In this document: positions 22,333 to 33,489 of the stretch, in pieces
How the letters are laid out: every line of letters begins with the position of its first letter
How positions within the stretch are numbered: position 1 is the stretch's first letter
Origin: Rhyacophila brunnea
Taxonomy: Eukaryota > Arthropoda > Insecta > Trichoptera > Rhyacophilidae
Direction of reading: 5' to 3'
NCBI GenBank assembly: GCA_022495005.1
Contig: JAGYXB010000273.1
Location: forward strand, 1 to 64,000
Length of the DNA: 64,000 bases
Notes under the pieces: generated by a model
Databases searched by the model: none
What the model was told of the DNA's origin: nothing
What the model saw: only the letters and a program-made list of their open reading frames with translations
Translations under genes and position numbers: made by a program

Positions 22333-23723
22333 TGTCATGTTATTTTATAACATAACACACTAAGCCAAGGAAGTCTTTACGAGGGTAACACTACGCAAAA
22401 GTACGACCGGATCACGCCTGCGCACGGGATAGTTTGTACGGAGTTCGTGATACGATTTCCGGCGCTAAACGAGATAGCGGGCTTTTTACATGAAGGTGAA
22501 GCAGGAGTCGATCTCTCAGTCTTGATCGTTCGAAGGAAGCAGACGTCTTGGCCAGTTCCGAGCCTCGGACCCGGGGGCACAGGGCTTTCAATTTCCTGAC
22601 GTTTTGGAGACGAGGATGATGGCCATCCGAAGGACGTCCCCCCCACGCCAGGAGATCGGAGGAACTCCACGGTCCCCACACGTTTGAAGACGCAATCCTC
22701 GATTCCGTCCTGGAAGGAATCGAGGGCCGCGAAGAGGCTGAAGAACCTTTTGTGTAATTGGTATTTATTGTTCTTTTATATTACGGTCCACCGAATTAGT
22801 CTTTGTTTTGAACTAGCTTTTGGGTTTTTGTTCTAATTTGTTTAAATATTATATCGCATTAGGTGCTCATGATTCACTTGAGTAATTATCATCTTTATAC
22901 ACTGTAGCCCGCAAGTTATCTCATTTATTAATATACATTTGTTGAAATTTCTCTACTTGCTTTTCATTTAATTTTCCTTATCACTATTGTCTCTATGCAT
23001 CAACATAGAGTGGCGCTCAAATCCGAGATATTTATATTTATTCCATCTTTATGTACTTTTATTATTAATCTAGGAACATCACACGAATGAGCGAAGTAAC
23101 CGGACAGGTAACTGAGGCCTAAGAGGTAAAAGTCAATCTACCCACGACCCTGCATCCTATTTCCCCGAGTCTCATGCTCATCCCTATCCCATTCCATATC
23201 CCATATCCACTCCTCTTTTCCCTACGTGACAATCCGATCAATTGTCATCATTCCCACCTATTCCCTACATCCCCATCCCATCCCTTCCTAAATCCCCCTG
23301 TCAAAATCAGAATATGACATTTGGCTCCCTGGCGGGGAATCGAACCCCGGTCTCCCGCGTGACAGGCGGGGATACTTACCACTATACTACCGAGGAAGGA
23401 ATCGAGGGCTGCGAAGAGGCTGAAGAATCTTTTGTGTAATTGGTATTTATTGTTCTTTTATGTTACGGTCCACCGAATTAGTCTTTGTTTCGAACTAGCT
23501 TTTGGGTTTTTTGTTCTCATTTGTTTAAATATTATATCGCATTAGGTGCTCGTGATTCACTTGAGTAATTATCATCTTTATACAAAAAAAAAAAAAAAAA
23601 TATCCCATATCCACTCTTCTTTTCCCTACGTGACAATCCGATCAATTGTCACCATTCCCACCTATTCCCTACATCCCCATCCCATCCCTTCCTAAATCCC
23701 CCTGTCAAAATCAGAATATGACA
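22333..23723 (+). mobile_element. LTR / complete tRNA-Asp complement / partial LTR element
   Basis: A full LTR-b (22333-23319, 987 bp, TGTCATGTT...AATATGACA), the dinucleotide TT, then a 75-base complement of tRNA-Asp, then an LTR copy lacking its first about 380 bases (from about 23397, matching 22715 onward). In that copy LTR positions 22901-23196 are replaced by a run of 17 A (23584-23600), and it ends AATATGACA at 23723. The whole is flanked by a 4-bp duplication TTCG (22329-22332, 23724-23727), so it integrated as one unit. No gag, pol or other coding region is present. Confidence 0.85.
23322..23396 (-). other. Reverse-transcribed full-length tRNA-Asp(GUC) copy with CCA
   Basis: The minus strand gives a 72-base tRNA starting TCCTCGGTAGTATAGTGG, with anticodon arm CCCGC-CTGTCAC-GCGGG (anticodon GTC, Asp) and T arm GGTTCGATTCC, plus CCA at the 3' end. 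The acceptor stem has one C-A mismatch. Eukaryotic tRNA genes do not encode CCA, so its presence (TGG at 23322-23324) shows this was copied from a mature tRNA. It sits exactly where an LTR element's primer-binding site should be, two bases after the LTR. It is the primer tRNA copied in full, not an independent tRNA gene. Confidence 0.9.
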
Positions 23724-24765
23724 TTCGCTACGAACAACGCACAGTTCATGTTAGTAATATTAGCATCAAGAAACACTAAGAGCGCATAAGACTCAAACGC
23801 TGCAGTTTAAAACGTATTTTGTTTATGGCAAAAAACTTTATCAGCTGCTGACGTTGTTTGAATATGATTTTTCTCGTGACAACAACGCTAAAAGCTTATA
23901 CAATCTTTTGATATTAAGCAATAGTTACTTTATGTAGTTAACGTTAAACTTTACTGGCGATTGAAGAAGAAACTAGAAAAAATTGACATAACGTTGTTTG
24001 ACAATTATGTAGCCGCGAATCTAAAGTATCGTTATCTAAAAAAAAAAAAACACTTTTTTGTAGATAACGGTGTTTGACTTTAACCCATCGAAAGGTAAAA
24101 ACAGTTTGATGACCATATTAACAATAATAGTTATTCAATTTTATCTATAAATAAGGTTTTAATAATGAATCAACTTCTTCTCCTACCTATCCGTTGTAAT
24201 CATTATCAGAAGTCAAATATTCATTAGATACAAAACATTATAGAACATGTTTACCTAAATCCATATTAAAAATAAGATTATTTTTAAAGTTATGATTGGA
24301 AACAATTTTATAACGGAATCATTTCTCGCGACCTCACAGCTGAACGGTATGCGTCCAGTGAACATCAAAATATCAAACTATGTTATTACGCGTGAGAATA
24401 TTTTCGCAACACAACTTAGATTCGCCAGAATTTATCGCTAATAATTTGCGTAATGCATAAATATAATGCGTGTCCACCTCCCCCCCATTCTGTGCCATGA
24501 TGCAGTCTGATTATAGTGAACTTCAGCTTAATCATTATTTTATTTTGAAGATTAAATATGACGCTTTTTTCCCAATTTTAAAAAAATCAGTTCCAAAATT
24601 ATCGACATAACTTGGTTATATTAACCTAAACAGTAGTACTACAGTTCTTAGATCTAGTAATTTAAATAACGTCAAAATTTCAATTGTCTTTTTAATTCGG
24701 GTAACTTTCCTCTGGAAAATTCTAACATTTTATGACATGACAAAAAGTTTTCGTTACCTTCTTAA

Positions 24766-25129
24766 GGCTATACTTCAGCTGAGGCATGATCTAAAAAGAT
24801 CGTGACTAGGCGATGCGCGGATTATGCAAATGACGCGAGCCGAACGAAATTTAATTTGTCATAAAAATTCAGCATGCGTCCATTTCATGTTATGTATATT
24901 GTTATATTAGTAATAATAATAGTATATTCATTGACATTTTTTCTGTTTAAAGTAAATGCGTAACGTTTTTTAGTCATCTTTACACGATTTAAGAATATAT
25001 TACTCCGACGCCATCACAAAACAAATTGACGTGCTCACACCTCGACTATTGGCCTCCGATTGGCGACGAATGAGAAAGTTCGCCCCACCTACTTTTGAAA
25101 ATTATTTGCCGTTTCACTTGTGTATGCTT
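24766..25129. mobile_element. MITE with TTAA target duplication, unit A
   Basis: 364 bp beginning GGCTATACTTCAGCTGAGGC, flanked by TTAA (24762-24765 and 25130-25133). It is in inverted orientation relative to the relative at 4699-5059, and occupies the same site as the copy in unit B (56596-56962). Confidence 0.75.
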
Positions 25130-25332
25130 TTAAATAACGCTCTGAGTAGAAAAATAGTTAAAGTCGTTTTTCGTAATTTTCTCAAAAAGAACAATAGGTA
25201 ATAAAGTGAATTTCGGACATAAACGACATAATATTAAATATCAGTTCATTCATCGATCAAAATTATCTGGCACTTAATCGCGTCTAAAATAAGTTATTAA
25301 GATTTTAGTGTATTACATATTAATAAATTATC

Positions 25333-25545
25333 TTGTCAGTTATCAGTATTAGAGCTAGTAAAATATTTGTAATGAGAGTTTCAAAATTATTAAAAAATGT
25401 CCAATTATATAATATTATATTCTTTATTATCTATTATATACATATTTGGAGTCCTCATAGGTTAATCAACATTATAAAGCTGTGTCGGGTCCACACTAGA
25501 TCTCTGTATGCAAGGACGCACGGATTTTTTACAACGTTTTTATTA
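25333..25545 (+). mobile_element. Degraded 3' LINE fragment, unit A
   Basis: The plus-strand ORF starting at 25333 carries pieces matching the RT C-terminus of the LINE at 9692-10648: SIRASKIFVMRVSKLLKNV, IWSPHRLINIIKL and RVHTRSLYARTHGFF against IWSPNRSIHTIKLDQVHNRF. Homologous to 1-110 of unit 1. Non-functional. Confidence 0.7.
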
Positions 25546-26087
25546 GCTCGATTCTTGTTTGTCCGGTGGTTGTTTGTCCAGTACAAATCTTGCAATCGAT
25601 TTTTAACTAATTTTTCGACTAGCTAGACATTTGAAACTTTTAGAATATATCCGAACACGATGCCAATGCATTTTTTTAATACTTTTAGCCAACTTTAAGC
25701 AGAATTGAATTCATTTTCAGTTAATTCTGTTCTGTATGGAAAGTTATTTAAAAAAAAATCCGTAAAAAGTAATTGACTGTTATTGGTTGCTAAGGGGGTG
25801 TTTCTAGTAACTAAATTATTAATATATACGTGCGTTACTATGGAAATCAAAATGAAATGTCAAAATGACATTTCCGTATTCTATATTTGTTTGTTTGTTT
25901 TTTATTTACTTCATATCAAGTACAAGTTTGAGCATATTGAGCATAATAATTCAACAGAAAATTTAAAAACATTGTACATAAAAAGTTCTTTTTATCTCGT
26001 AATTATTTCTTATGATACCTAATGAAAAAGTTGTTAATTTAAGAATTTTCTCCCACATTTTCTTCCAGGTATGCTGCCACCAATCAC

Positions 26088-26232
26088 ACGACACTAGGCG
26101 GCTCTCGTGGTGTAGTGCGTAAGGTGCTGGTCGTCCATCCGGAAGCTCCAGGTTTGATTTCAGATGAGGACAGAATATATTTATGTGAATTTCTCAAGGT
26201 GTGGTTAATAATAATAATAAAATAAAAAAAAA
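26088..26232 (+). mobile_element. tRNA-derived SINE, unit A copy
   Basis: Same SINE family as 424-640: CTCGTGGTGTAGTGCG A-box region, CAGGTTTGATTTC B-box region, and a TAA-repeat tail at 26206-26225. It lies at the position homologous to that of unit 1, so it was present before the units duplicated. Confidence 0.65.
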
Positions 26233-27110
26233 CACGCACATGGAATGTTCACAATGCTTTATATTTTACAATTTATATAGTTTAATTGTAACATTAAGGC
26301 GATGTCTAGACCTACCAGAAGCACCGAGCGGAAAAATAGGAAGCTTGCAGTTTGAGACATTTTTTTGATAATTCACAATTTCAACTTTGTTAGTTAATAA
26401 ATGGGTGGTTCACAATAATAAATATTATTGATTAAGTCCAATTTTCATAAAATTTGATTTATTTGTTTCAGTGGCTAGATAAAACAGATTTGTGTGTTAA
26501 TATCACAATCGTAGCTCTAAATTGTATTTAGGTATGGTCCCAGGATTGAAGCTCGATTTGATAGAAATAAAAAGGATTTCAAGTTATACACATTTATATT
26601 TTTATAAAAATCGATGTTTTTTACTGACCCTAAAATATATTATGTAATAATAAGATGGGGTCCAATTCAACAAATTCACACTTAATTACATTTTTTACAA
26701 TTGGAAGTATATCTTTGACTTTAAATAAAAAATATTTTTCTTTTTTATGTTTTCAAATACATTATTTGAAATACACAGTTGAAATTGTAAATTATCAAAA
26801 AAATGTCTCAAATTAGCCATCAAGCCTTAGGCTGTAATATTTTTATATTAAATGATGTAAAGTAATAATTTTCTATATATATTATCATTACTTGTCTTGT
26901 CTAATAGTCTGGGTAATGGTGTTACAAACAAAATAACAATAAAATTAATAAAACAACGTAAAAAAAGTATAATATAATTTATAATTATCTCACTTATTAT
27001 CGCACTTACAAATTCTCAATACCATGAAAAGAAAAAAAACAGCATTGTACCTATGCCAATAAATAATATAAATATTCTCTCCGATTGACTAACAGTGGTA
27101 GGTTTCAAAC

Positions 27111-27117
27111 TATATAA
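27111..27117 (+). promoter_or_regulatory. TATA box of CS-alpha/beta peptide gene 2
   Basis: TATATAA followed by GATCGCTGCGTTG, at the same distance from the ATG as in gene 1 and gene 3. Confidence 0.75.
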
Positions 27118-27204
27118 GATCGCTGCGTTGCAATATTTCTTTATATTCTCCTGGCAGTTTGACATTTTAATACATTGAAAATTAGCTTTTTTGACTGTAT
27201 CAAA

Positions 27205-28538
27205 ATGAAATTCGTATTTGTCATCGCATTAATTGTCACAACAGTAGTTTGCAATTCATCCGCTAATCCGTCTAATTTGAAAACAACAACTTTGGCACCT
27301 GTGGTCATAGTACCTGGTAAGTAAATAAAATACATTTTATTTTCTTTACAATATAATGAAATATTGTCACTTATTTTTCTAATTTTTGTACCGTTAAATT
27401 TGTGTGAACGTGGTAACATATTATAATATTTTTTTTAGCAAATTTCATTTCAGAAGATACTGAAACTGGCGAAATGAATTAAAATTTTGTTCATTTCATT
27501 CTATTTTCATAGCATTATTTTAGTTTAATTAAGTAAGGAATGCGTTTAATTGTATGAGGGTATTTTTATTTATTCGTGTAAGCTTTTGCTTTAATAAATT
27601 TGTGAATTATTCGCTCAATAAAAAAAATAGTGCGTTCATCGCAGGAGATTTTTTTTTTTACTTAAATTAATATCAAAATTAAATAGATGTTATCAAATGG
27701 CGTTGTATGTATTTGTGCAGTCTTCGATTCTACATTTTATGAACTTTACTATGCATTTTGGCTAAAATATTGCAATGCGAAGATTGCGTGATTTTTGGGC
27801 TCTATATTATGAGAGCCTACCCGGATGAAAAATAGCAATCTCCACCTTGTGACCATAGACAACCACGGCAAAATATATAATGCAACGAATATTAATGCAA
27901 ATGCAAATGAACAAGTTTTATTTATTACGAATTTAAATGAATACGAATACGGAATACTGACTATGGATATATTTTATAAAATCACTAATCGTAAAGTAAA
28001 TAATGATTTATATATTTTGCCGTGGTTGTCTATGGTCAAAAAGTGGAGATTGCTAGTTTTCATCCGGGTAGGCTCTCATAATATAGAGCCCAAAAATCAC
28101 GCAATCTTCGCATTGCAATATTTTAGCCAAAATGCAAAGTAAAGTGCATAAAATGTTAGGCATAAAATGTTAGGCTAGGTGCCAATAGCGGCCGATAGCA
28201 GTCTTGTGTATAGAATAGATGCGCAGGGCAGTATCTCATCAGCGGTAAAATGTTGTCGATATCCGACTATACAAAACTTTATGACACTGCTGTACTTTAT
28301 TCTGAGTTTGCCGACGGCGCTCGACATTCTCATCGATATAGACCCCCAGTTCATAGCTAGTGTTAATCGACCCATTGGCATCAGCAATATGTAAATAATT
28401 TTTCAAATTTAAAGACACGCTAAATTCTTTTTTACAGGACTATGCACATCGGCGGCATGTACTTCAGCATGTCTTCCTATACTCCTAACTCCGGTGGGAA
28501 GGTGCATCGGCAATCTTTGTAAGTGTACGCCAACATAA
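27205..28538 (+). CDS. Small secreted cysteine-rich peptide, CS-alpha/beta fold, copy 2
   Basis: Exons 27205-27316 and 28438-28538, phase-1 GT-AG intron of 1,121 bp, product about 70 residues. The signal peptide is nearly identical to that of copies 1 and 3. The spacer encoded by the end of exon 1 carries a Thr-rich LKTTTLAP segment and no cysteine. The exon 2 domain has spacing C-x4-C-x3-C-x10-C-x4-C-x-C and contains a GRC that fits the G-x-C gamma-core motif of antimicrobial and toxin peptides. A polyadenylation-like ATTAAA lies shortly after the stop. The intron contains a 425-bp inverted repeat. Closest to copy 3; function unknown. Confidence 0.8.
27732..28156. repeat. Large inverted repeat (foldback) in the intron of peptide gene 2
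   Basis: Arms of about 150 bases (27732-27882 and 28006-28156) are reverse complements with only a handful of mismatches, around an AT-rich centre of about 120 bases. Key words in the arms are TTTTGGCTAAAATATTGCAA and GAGCCTACCCGGATGAAAA. It would fold into a long hairpin when transcribed in the intron. A truncated copy lies in the intron of gene 3 (58989-59347), and only part of the outer arm is present in the intron of gene 1 (about 3,192-3,250). Confidence 0.85.
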
Positions 28539-28559
28539 ATGTGTGTACAAATATACTAT

Positions 28560-29942
28560 GTTAGAATGTCCAATTAAATGCGTTTAATCGTTGATTCAAT
28601 ACGGATGAAAGAGTGCCTTGGTTAGGCGTTTTTTGTGAAGGGGCATCATAACACTTTAGCAAATAATAACAAATCTTTTATCTTAGTGGATTCATACAAT
28701 ATTACTGCGTTAATACTGTGGCCAATACTAAACAAATAACATATTTTATATAAAAAAGCTGCCAAATAAAAATATCTATGTAATTAAAAATGTGTTAATT
28801 ATTCTCACCTTATCTCAAAACATATCCGCAGAAAGAACAACATATTTAAGGAAAACGACCTACACATAAATGAGTTTAAACATTCGGAAATAGGATATAG
28901 GATAGCTAACTTTACATAGATGGGCTTGACGCATTCATAGTTTTGACAATGTATAAGACAATCGAGGCCGTTCATTGGTCGACCTATTGATATTAGATGG
29001 TATACAACCAACGAGGTGTCTTCCCATCGGTATGGAGCGGTATACATCAGAGGAGGCTTTATATCGCTATTGTGCAAGTAAATTAAAACATCAGTGGTCT
29101 CTGTACAATTTTTGCGTGTATGGGCATCTTCATCAGAGGCAACGAACAAATTTAAACGTTTATAGTATTACCCATATCATGCTGAGCTACTCTTATTTTT
29201 TATTTCGGTTTACTTCGCCGTGAAAAAATACTCGTAGGTAGGTACTTACCTAAACTCTATATCTATCCCTTCATGTTATACAGAAAAATGAGCTAATATA
29301 AAAAAATATATTGTTGAGGATATTAAAATAACCATAGTAATGCGGTCCTTTGAAATAAATCAATATAGGTAGGTACTTACTTAGTTCATATTTTTTGTTT
29401 CACAAAACCTCTACGTAGAAAAGCTGTTTACTATTCAATATTAAAACAATGAATCCTATGGGTATTGAACGAATTAATTTGCATTGAAGTAAATATTATC
29501 GGTGAAGATTTATTGCTCTCAAATTCACAAAAATGTTACATAAGGAAGAGATTTTTTGTCTCAAAAAAAGGTTTTATAAACAATAGCACATGGCGTCATT
29601 TTTGATTTGAGTGCTTTGAAAGAATAATTTTACATACAAAATATTAGTTTAAGCAGCAATCCTTGACTATCAAGAAGTTGTTTACATCGTCGTAGTATTT
29701 ATTTATAAAACCATAGTATGTAATTATAACAAAGTAGATACCCATCTAAATCAAATAGGTACCGTAATAATTATTGTGTCTTGATTGTGAGTTTTTGTTG
29801 GTGTTTTGAATTCTTTATCTTGTTGTGATTGGGGAAACTTGCGCATATTATACAAACCACGAATATACTAAAAAAAAAATAGGTACCTACCTACTGTACA
29901 ATAATAGTACAAAAATGGGCAAAAATAACAAAACTGTGTATT
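28560..29942. other. 3' flank of peptide gene 2
   Basis: No protein is supported. The sequence is collinear with 60,235-61,955 of unit B, which carries an extra hAT MITE. Several GTAGGTACTTACCT-type tracts are present. Confidence 0.5.
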
Positions 29943-29950
29943 GTCTAGTG

Positions 29951-31166
29951 CAGTGGTCGGCAAACCGCGGCTCGCGAGCCACATGTGGCTCTTTGGGTGT
30001 TGGCGTGTGGCTCTTTTTTTGCCAAACTCCCAATTCACAATTTTTATTTTTTGCCACTGATATGCAAACTTATTATAATTACATTATTGCGAGCCTAATT
30101 ATTCCTCCGTGATGTTTGATGCAAAAAGGTAGATTGTTTGTTTACTTCATGTCTCGTTTTTGAGAATGCAAAAAGATCACTTACAACACATACAGTGCAA
30201 AATATTCCTAAATAATAAAACATTATAAGATTTTTATAAACAAATAAAACAGAAAAATATAAATAGACTTTGAAAATAGTATCAATAACTCTGATAATAA
30301 TAACGCCTTTATTAGCATTGATTATTTTAGGATAGACATATTATTAAATATGAGGGAATATATTATTATTATGCAGAGAATCCCAGAATTTAAAAATATT
30401 AAACAAACCCTAGCATTTGTTTTAAATCAGCCCATTGTAAAAGTCGACAAATAAAATTTTTCTACATTTGATATTGACAAGTGCGCTTTTCAAATACAAA
30501 TTTATTGGTAGATTTAACGAGCATAGAGTTATGGAGCTCCAAAAGTGTAGGTCTTGCCACCAAAATTGTAGATTTGGAGAAAGAAAATTCAATTTAATTT
30601 CACAACACAATTAGTGCGCTCAAAAAAATCTACATAAGATAGATACTGTGATTTTTTAATACATGGAATAACTTTTAGAACTCATATGACCAGTTGAAAC
30701 AAATTAATTGTATTATTTGCTATTTTTACTATATTCGAGTCTACATAATATGTATGTGAATAATAATTTTCAAACATGAACAATAAAAAAAATATTAGAG
30801 AAGCCAAATCAGTGATGAAAATTTGGAGTGGCGCCTGAAATAAAAACTACAAGTAACATACCAAACATACAGAAACACTCAAAAGAAATGCAAGAAAGGT
30901 CGTTGTTCACATTAGTTTTAAAGAATACGTGAAAATTGTTCATATTCTGTAAAAAATATATTTATAATTTCATCAATAAAAAACATATTTACTTAAGTAG
31001 GTTATTCGGGAAATCTTCTTCACCTAAAAAATAAACAATTATAAAATGTAATGAATTCATTTAAATAAATTATATTGATTAAAATATACGTATGGCTCTC
31101 GAATTTTTTTTAACCGTTGTGCTACTCATATTTGGCTCTTTTGGTTTAAGAGTTTGCCGACCCCTG
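29951..31166. mobile_element. Non-autonomous hAT transposon, 1.2 kb, unit A only
   Basis: Ends CAGTGGTCGGCAAACC and, as reverse complement of the right end, CAGGGGTCGGCAAACTC. Subterminal GGCTCGCGAGCCACATGTGG is typical of animal hAT elements. The 8-bp flanks GTCTAGTG (29943-29950) and GCCTAGTG (31167-31174) differ at one base. The homologous position in unit B (about 61,955) has no insert, so the insertion followed the A/B duplication. No transposase recognised inside. Confidence 0.85.
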
Positions 31167-31272
31167 GCCTAGTGGTAACGACAAAATCTTAGAACAAGGT
31201 ATTTTGAGTTATTTCCTTTTAGAATTCGGTTATCGAAGTGATTTCGATAAGTATCTAAACTCTATTTTATAA

Positions 31273-33226
31273 TCTATCTAATATTTAAAAATTAATATTT
31301 GTTTGTTTGTGTGTTTGTTTGTTTGTTTGTTTGTTCGTATTGTATGCACTGCCATACCGTTCATCCGATTGCGATAAAACTTTGTTAACTTATTGCTGGT
31401 ACTTCCGTGAAGAGTATAGGCTAAATCATATATATTAAAATGAATGTCTGTCTGTCTGTATGCCTGTTTGTCTGTCTGTCTTTCTGTCTGTCCCGTATGC
31501 GTTCCTATACCATTCATCTGATTGCAATGAAATTTTGGTGAGTGGTTGTATGCACACCCGCAAAGATTTCTGAATTCTTCTTCTTCTTCTTCTTCATCAT
31601 TCTATTTTCTTTTATTCGTATGGTTCCTATACCATTCATCTGATTGCGACGAAACTTTCGTTAGTTGTTGTGGTAACATCTGTAAAGGTTTCTGAATAAG
31701 TACAACTATCTTCTTCTTCTTCTTCTTCTTCTTCATCATCATTCTATCTTATTTTATTTGTATGGTCCCTATACCATTCATTCGATTGCGATGAAACTTT
31801 CGTTAGTGGTTGTGCCAACACCTGCAAAGGTTTCTGAATTAGTACAACTATCTTTTTCTTCTTCTTCATTATATCTTATGGTTCCTATACTTTATACATT
31901 ATTCTTTATACTCTATACATCATTCGTATGGTTCATATACCGTTCATCTGATTGCGATGAAACCTTCGCCAGTTGTTGTGGTAACACCCGCAAAGGTTTC
32001 TGAGTAAGTACAACCATCTTATTATTCTATCTTCTTTTATTTGTATGGTCCCTATACCATTCATCCGATTGCAATGAAACTTTCGTTAGTGGTTATGCCA
32101 ACACCTGCAAAGGTTTCTGAATTAGTACAACCATCTTCTTCTTCTTCTTCATTATATCTTCTTTTATTCGTATGGTTCCTATACCATTCATCCGATTGCG
32201 ATGAAACCTTCGTCAGTTGTTGTGGTAACACCCACAAAGGTTTCTGAATTAGTACAACCATCTTCTTATTTTATTTTATATTCTTCTATTCGTGTGCGTT
32301 TCTATTCCATTCATCCGATTGCAATAAAACTTTCATCAATATTTGTGCCAAAACCCGCAAAAGTTTCTGAATAAGCACAACCATCTTTTTATTCTTCTTC
32401 ATCATTCTATCTTCTTTTATTTGCATGGTCCCTATACCATTCATCCGATTGCGATGAAACTTCCGTTAGTGGTTGTGCCAACACCTACCAAGGTTTCTGA
32501 ATTAGCACAACCATCTTTTTCTTCTTCTTCATTATATCTTCTTTTATTCGTATGGTTCCTACACTATTCATCCGATTGCGATGAAACCTTCGTCAGTTGT
32601 TGTGGTAACACCTGCTAAGGTTTCTAAATTAGTACAACCATCTTCTTCTTTTATTTTATATTATTCTATTCGTATGCGTTTCTATTCCATTCATCCGATT
32701 GCAATAAAACTTTCGTCAATAATTGTGCCAAAACCCGCAAAGGTTTCTGAATTAGAATAACCATCTCCTTCTTCTTCTATTTTATCTTATTCTATTCGCA
32801 ATAATTGTCGTGCGCATGCCCACAAAGATTTCTGAATTAGAAAATCATCTTCTTCTTCTATTCGTATGCGTTTCTATAACATTCATCCGATTGCGATGAA
32901 ACTTTTGTCAGTTGTTGTGCGCACACTTGCAAAGGTTTCTAAATTAGTATTATATAAAATACAACGTTTATTGTTTGTTTGTTCCATGCAATTTATATTT
33001 TTTTTACTACATATTAATAACATTATTAACGTTTGCATATTTTGGATTCGATTTTAATTTAGTGGTCTTTTATTTGACCTTTACTCCTATTAGAATTATT
33101 TTCATATTGCCATATTGTATAACACAGATATTTTAATATTTAAAAAAAATCGTCTTATTATTTTTTAAATATCAAGATAAATATAACCACGAAGCGACCC
33201 TGTGCGAAGCCGGGTACTTCAGCTAG
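31273..33226 (+). mobile_element. Helitron (non-autonomous, lepidopteran Lep1-like), unit A only
   Basis: Starts TCTATCTAATATTTAAAAAT and ends TACTTCAGCTAG. A 3' hairpin just before the end pairs GAAG..ACCC with GGGT..CTTC (about 33,191-33,220). It lies between A and T with no target duplication, and unit B has the exact empty site (TTATAA joined to TACAACATA at about 62,061). No Rep/helicase ORF is present. A TTTG repeat follows the 5' end, as in related insect elements. Confidence 0.85.
31560..32945 (+). repeat. Minisatellite array inside the Helitron
   Basis: About ten imperfect units, each with the core CATTCATCCGATTGCGATGA, then AACTTTCGT, GTTGTTGTGG, AAAGGTTTCTGAATTAG and a variable CTT/TTC microsatellite. 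Period runs from about 110 to 170 bases because the CTT tract changes length. Short ORFs here simply translate the repeat. Confidence 0.85.
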
Positions 33227-33489
33227 TATAATATAAAAAGCGAATCAGTATCATATTGTATTAGTTTTTTTTATACTTGTATTTAATTTCATATACCTAC
33301 CTATTTTCGCAAAGGTCTTTTTTTGTATATTTTAAAATACTGTAGAAAAATTGGGGCGGCATTTTGTTTAGGAACATCACTGGGTGTTTTAGTACCATTT
33401 TCTCGTGTTCCATGACTGAGAGTATTGCAGGTATAATTTTTAAATTTAAATTTATATAATCTCAGAAAATATATACGCACCCATATATT

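Noticed and set aside
23322..23396. Functional tRNA-Asp gene
   Set aside because: CCA is encoded, the sequence sits in antisense two bases after an LTR, and the acceptor stem has a mismatch; it is a reverse-transcribed primer.
31758..32618. Series of ORFs with repeated IHPIAMKLSLVV-like segments
   Set aside because: They are translations of a minisatellite inside a Helitron, not a protein family.
31560..32945. CRISPR-like array
   Set aside because: The units are tandem with variable CTT tracts and no unique spacers; the setting is a eukaryotic Helitron.
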